A stretch of 64,000 nucleotides of DNA from Chloroflexota bacterium (lineage in GTDB: Bacteria; Chloroflexota; UBA6077; CF-72), in assembly GCA_016191465.1 (NCBI GenBank), contig JACPOP010000015.1:124001-188000 (forward strand), read 5' to 3'. The translations under genes were made by a program, and so were the position numbers. The stretch's first letter is position 1. Every line of letters starts with the position of its first letter. Positions 62,475 through 64,000 of the stretch are shown here, in pieces. The notes beneath the pieces were generated by a model that saw only the letters and a list, made by a program, of their open reading frames with translations, did not search any database and was not told where the DNA came from.

Positions 62475-63203
62475 ATGCCATTCCGCGCCACAGCACGGCG
62501 GACGTTCACGCGCACCGCAGCCGGGCGTAGCGTCACCGAACAACAACCCGCCGCGCCGCGCGAGCCTGTCGAGGGGCGCATCACCGCCATCCAGCCGCAG
62601 GAGCGCCGTGGCGGCCGGCGCTTCAATGTGTTTGTGGAGGGCGCGTTTGCCTTCGCCCTTGCCGACGACATCGCCGCGCGACTCCGCGTGGGCGAGCAGC
62701 TCTCACGTCCCGCGGCAGATGCGCTCCTGGAGCAGGATGACCTGCGGATCGCCGTTGAGACGGCGGTGAGCTTTCTGGGACCCCGTCCCCGGAGCGAGCG
62801 CGAGATCCGCCAGCGGCTCGCCCGCCGCGCCACGCCACCGGGCGTGGTCGACGCGGCGCTCGTGAAGCTCCGCGAGCACGGCCTCGTGGACGACGAGGCA
62901 TTCGCCCGCTACTGGGTGGAGCAGCGCCAGACGTTTCGCCCGCGCGGTGCTCGCTTGCTGAAGGCAGAGCTCCGCCAGAAGGGGATCGACGTGGAGGTGG
63001 CCGACGGCGCCGTGGGCGTCACCGAGGAGACGGCTGACGACGATGCCTACCGCTCAGCAGTGAAGAAGGCGCGTCAACTCTCCGGCCTTGACGAGCGCAC
63101 GTTCAAGACCCGTCTCGGCCAGTTCCTCGCCCGCCGCGGCTTTGGATGGGACGTGATCCAACCCGCCGCGCAGCGACTGTGGCGCGAGCAGAGCGACGCC
63201 TGA
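62475..63203 (+). CDS. recX: regulatory protein RecX
   Basis: Inhibitor/modulator of RecA filaments; 242 aa including an N-terminal extension of ~35 residues. RecX three-helix repeats: AVSFLGPRPRSEREIRQRLARRATP, LREHGLVDDEAFARYWVEQRQTFRPRGARLLKAELRQKGID, and RTFKTRLGQFLARRGFGWDVI. Normally co-transcribed with recA; here separated by the MITE-like element, which may change read-through. Confidence 0.9.
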   Translation: MPFRATARRTFTRTAAGRSVTEQQPAAPREPVEGRITAIQPQERRGGRRFNVFVEGAFAFALADDIAARLRVGEQLSRPAADALLEQDDLRIAVETAVSFLGPRPRSEREIRQRLARRATPPGVVDAALVKLREHGLVDDEAFARYWVEQRQTFRPRGARLLKAELRQKGIDVEVADGAVGVTEETADDDAYRSAVKKARQLSGLDERTFKTRLGQFLARRGFGWDVIQPAAQRLWREQSDA

Positions 63204-63220
63204 CCTTGGGAGGCGCAGGA

Positions 63221-63511
63221 ATGTCGAATCTGACTACCCGCGGTCGCGGATCGGAGAGCAGGACTGGGAGCCGCCTACCGACCGACCAGCAGATCGAGGC
63301 GTTGGCGAGGGAAGCTGAGACTGGCTACGACCTGCGCCAGGCGCGCCGAGAGCGGGTGGGGCGGCCATCCCTTGAGTCGGGCGTCTCTCCCAGGGTGAGC
63401 TTTCGCACGAGCCAGAGCCTGTACGAGGCAGCGCGCGCTCGAGCGGCCAGCCAGGGCCGCAGCATCAGCGCACTGGCGCGTGAGGCGATGGAGCAACTGC
63501 TGGCAGGTTGA
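63221..63511 (+). CDS. orphan RHH antitoxin-like protein
   Basis: 96 aa from ATG 63221 with GGGAGG upstream. N-terminal TDQQIEALAREAETGYDLRQARRERVGRPSL is the linker type seen in CopG/VapB-like antitoxins of Actinobacteria and Chloroflexota; the C-terminal RVSFRTSQSLYEAARARAASQGRSISALAREAMEQLL is the RHH domain. No toxin gene follows: the next gene is on the other strand after 48 bases. An orphan regulator or a module that lost its toxin. Confidence 0.75.
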   Translation: MSNLTTRGRGSESRTGSRLPTDQQIEALAREAETGYDLRQARRERVGRPSLESGVSPRVSFRTSQSLYEAARARAASQGRSISALAREAMEQLLAG

Positions 63512-63559
63512 GCCGATGCTTGTCGCGACTGACGAGCCGTTCGGTCGTCCGGCGGGCCG

Positions 63560-64000
63560 TCAGTGCTCGCCGACCTCGCCGCGGAGGGTCTCCACTGCGT
63601 GCGGGAGCGCGGCGGTGATGGCGGCGAGGTTCTCGCGGACGGCTTTCGGCGAGCCCGGCAGGTTGACAATCAGCGTGCGCCCGCGCACGCCGGCGGTACC
63701 TCGGGAGAGCATCCCCATCGGCGTGGCGCGCAGGCTGGCCGCGCGCATGGCCTCGGCGATGCCTGGCACCTCATAGTCCAGCATCGAGAGCGTGGCCTGT
63801 GGCGTCACGTCGCGCGGAGCGAGGCCAGTGCCGCCGGTGGTCAGCAGCACGTCCACCTGGCTGTCGTCGGCGGCCTGGCGGATGGCCTGGGCGATCTGCT
63901 CGACCTCGTCCGGCACCACCAGGTAGCTCACTTCCTCGAACTGCACGCCGCCCGTGGAAAGTGCTTCCCGAATCGCGGGCGCGCCGCCGTCGGCTCGCTC
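63560..64000 (-). CDS. MogA/MoaB-family molybdopterin adenylyltransferase (partial)
   Basis: The frame stays open to the window edge, so the N-terminus is missing (at least 18 codons continue past GTG 63946, reading ...APAIREALSTGGVQFEEV). Motifs: LLTTGGTGLAPRDVTPQAT (MPT-binding), VPGIAEAMRAAS, MLSRGTAGVRGRTLIVNLPGSPKAVRENL. Adenylates molybdopterin during Moco synthesis (or is a MoaB paralog). Together with modAB it indicates molybdoenzyme use. Confidence 0.9.
   Translation of the reverse strand, partial: ERADGGAPAIREALSTGGVQFEEVSYLVVPDEVEQIAQAIRQAADDSQVDVLLTTGGTGLAPRDVTPQATLSMLDYEVPGIAEAMRAASLRATPMGMLSRGTAGVRGRTLIVNLPGSPKAVRENLAAITAALPHAVETLRGEVGEH

Overview
This 64 kb window looks like a chromosomal segment of a high-GC bacterium, most likely a member of the Chloroflexota. 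That assignment is an inference from the gene set and protein style (alpha2-type GlyRS, SOS boxes of the GAAC-N4-GTTC type, RodZ-like protein with a Pro/Thr-rich linker, many GTG starts and 4-nt stop/start overlaps). No rRNA is present to settle it. There is no prophage, CRISPR array or transposase gene. The accessory content consists of toxin-antitoxin (TA) modules, small dispersed repeats and one tRNA-flanked cassette.

Layout. 16-9756 (+): housekeeping genes glyS, ppdK, dgt, dnaG and the primary sigma factor, interrupted between ppdK and dgt by a PIN/RHH TA module that sits between two copies of the ppdK-dgt junction. 9807-16561 (-): a lone NitT/TauT-type binding protein, then a tightly overlapping operon iclR-pyrE-PRTase-like-M20 hydrolase-pyrK-pyrD, preceded by an amidohydrolase gene remnant. 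17162-20997: miaB, a Uma2-family protein, a DUF1697 protein and an SGNH hydrolase. 21048-30305 (+): uvrB and uvrA, each with an SOS box, enclosing an unusual overlapping trio (acyl-CoA dehydrogenase-like flavoprotein, PhnD-like binder without signal peptide, TusA-like/di-iron ferritin-like fusion). 30376-34445: psuK-psuG, a small lipoprotein, tRNA-Arg(TCT), and a small cassette with a nucleotidyltransferase and a partner gene.

34529-49602 (-): a 15 kb cluster for propionyl-CoA and branched acyl-CoA metabolism. It holds acetyl-CoA acetyltransferase, acyl-CoA dehydrogenase, the split propionyl-CoA carboxylase (biotin carboxylase, BCCP, carboxyltransferase), epimerase, two mutase large subunits with different specificity residues, one B12-binding small subunit, the MeaB chaperone, the cobalamin adenosyltransferase CobO, and cinA. 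Together they convert propionyl-CoA to succinyl-CoA and may also isomerise a branched acyl-CoA. An AbrB/RelE-type TA pair is fused to its upstream end.

49681-64000: an SfnB/DszC-like flavoprotein, a UvrA2-like ABC protein, a methyltransferase, modAB without modC, an unknown acidic protein, another acyl-CoA dehydrogenase, rodZ-rimO, recA (degenerate SOS box) and recX, an orphan RHH antitoxin-like gene, and a MogA/MoaB-type gene cut by the window edge.

Dispersed repeats are a theme. A MITE-like element with inverted ends occurs twice (upstream of the BCCP gene, and between recA and recX). A second repeat family occurs twice, once inside the open reading frame of a mutase. Three gene borders carry AAGTTCC/AACTGAC-type short repeats, and two perfect palindromes of 32 and 34 bp are present.
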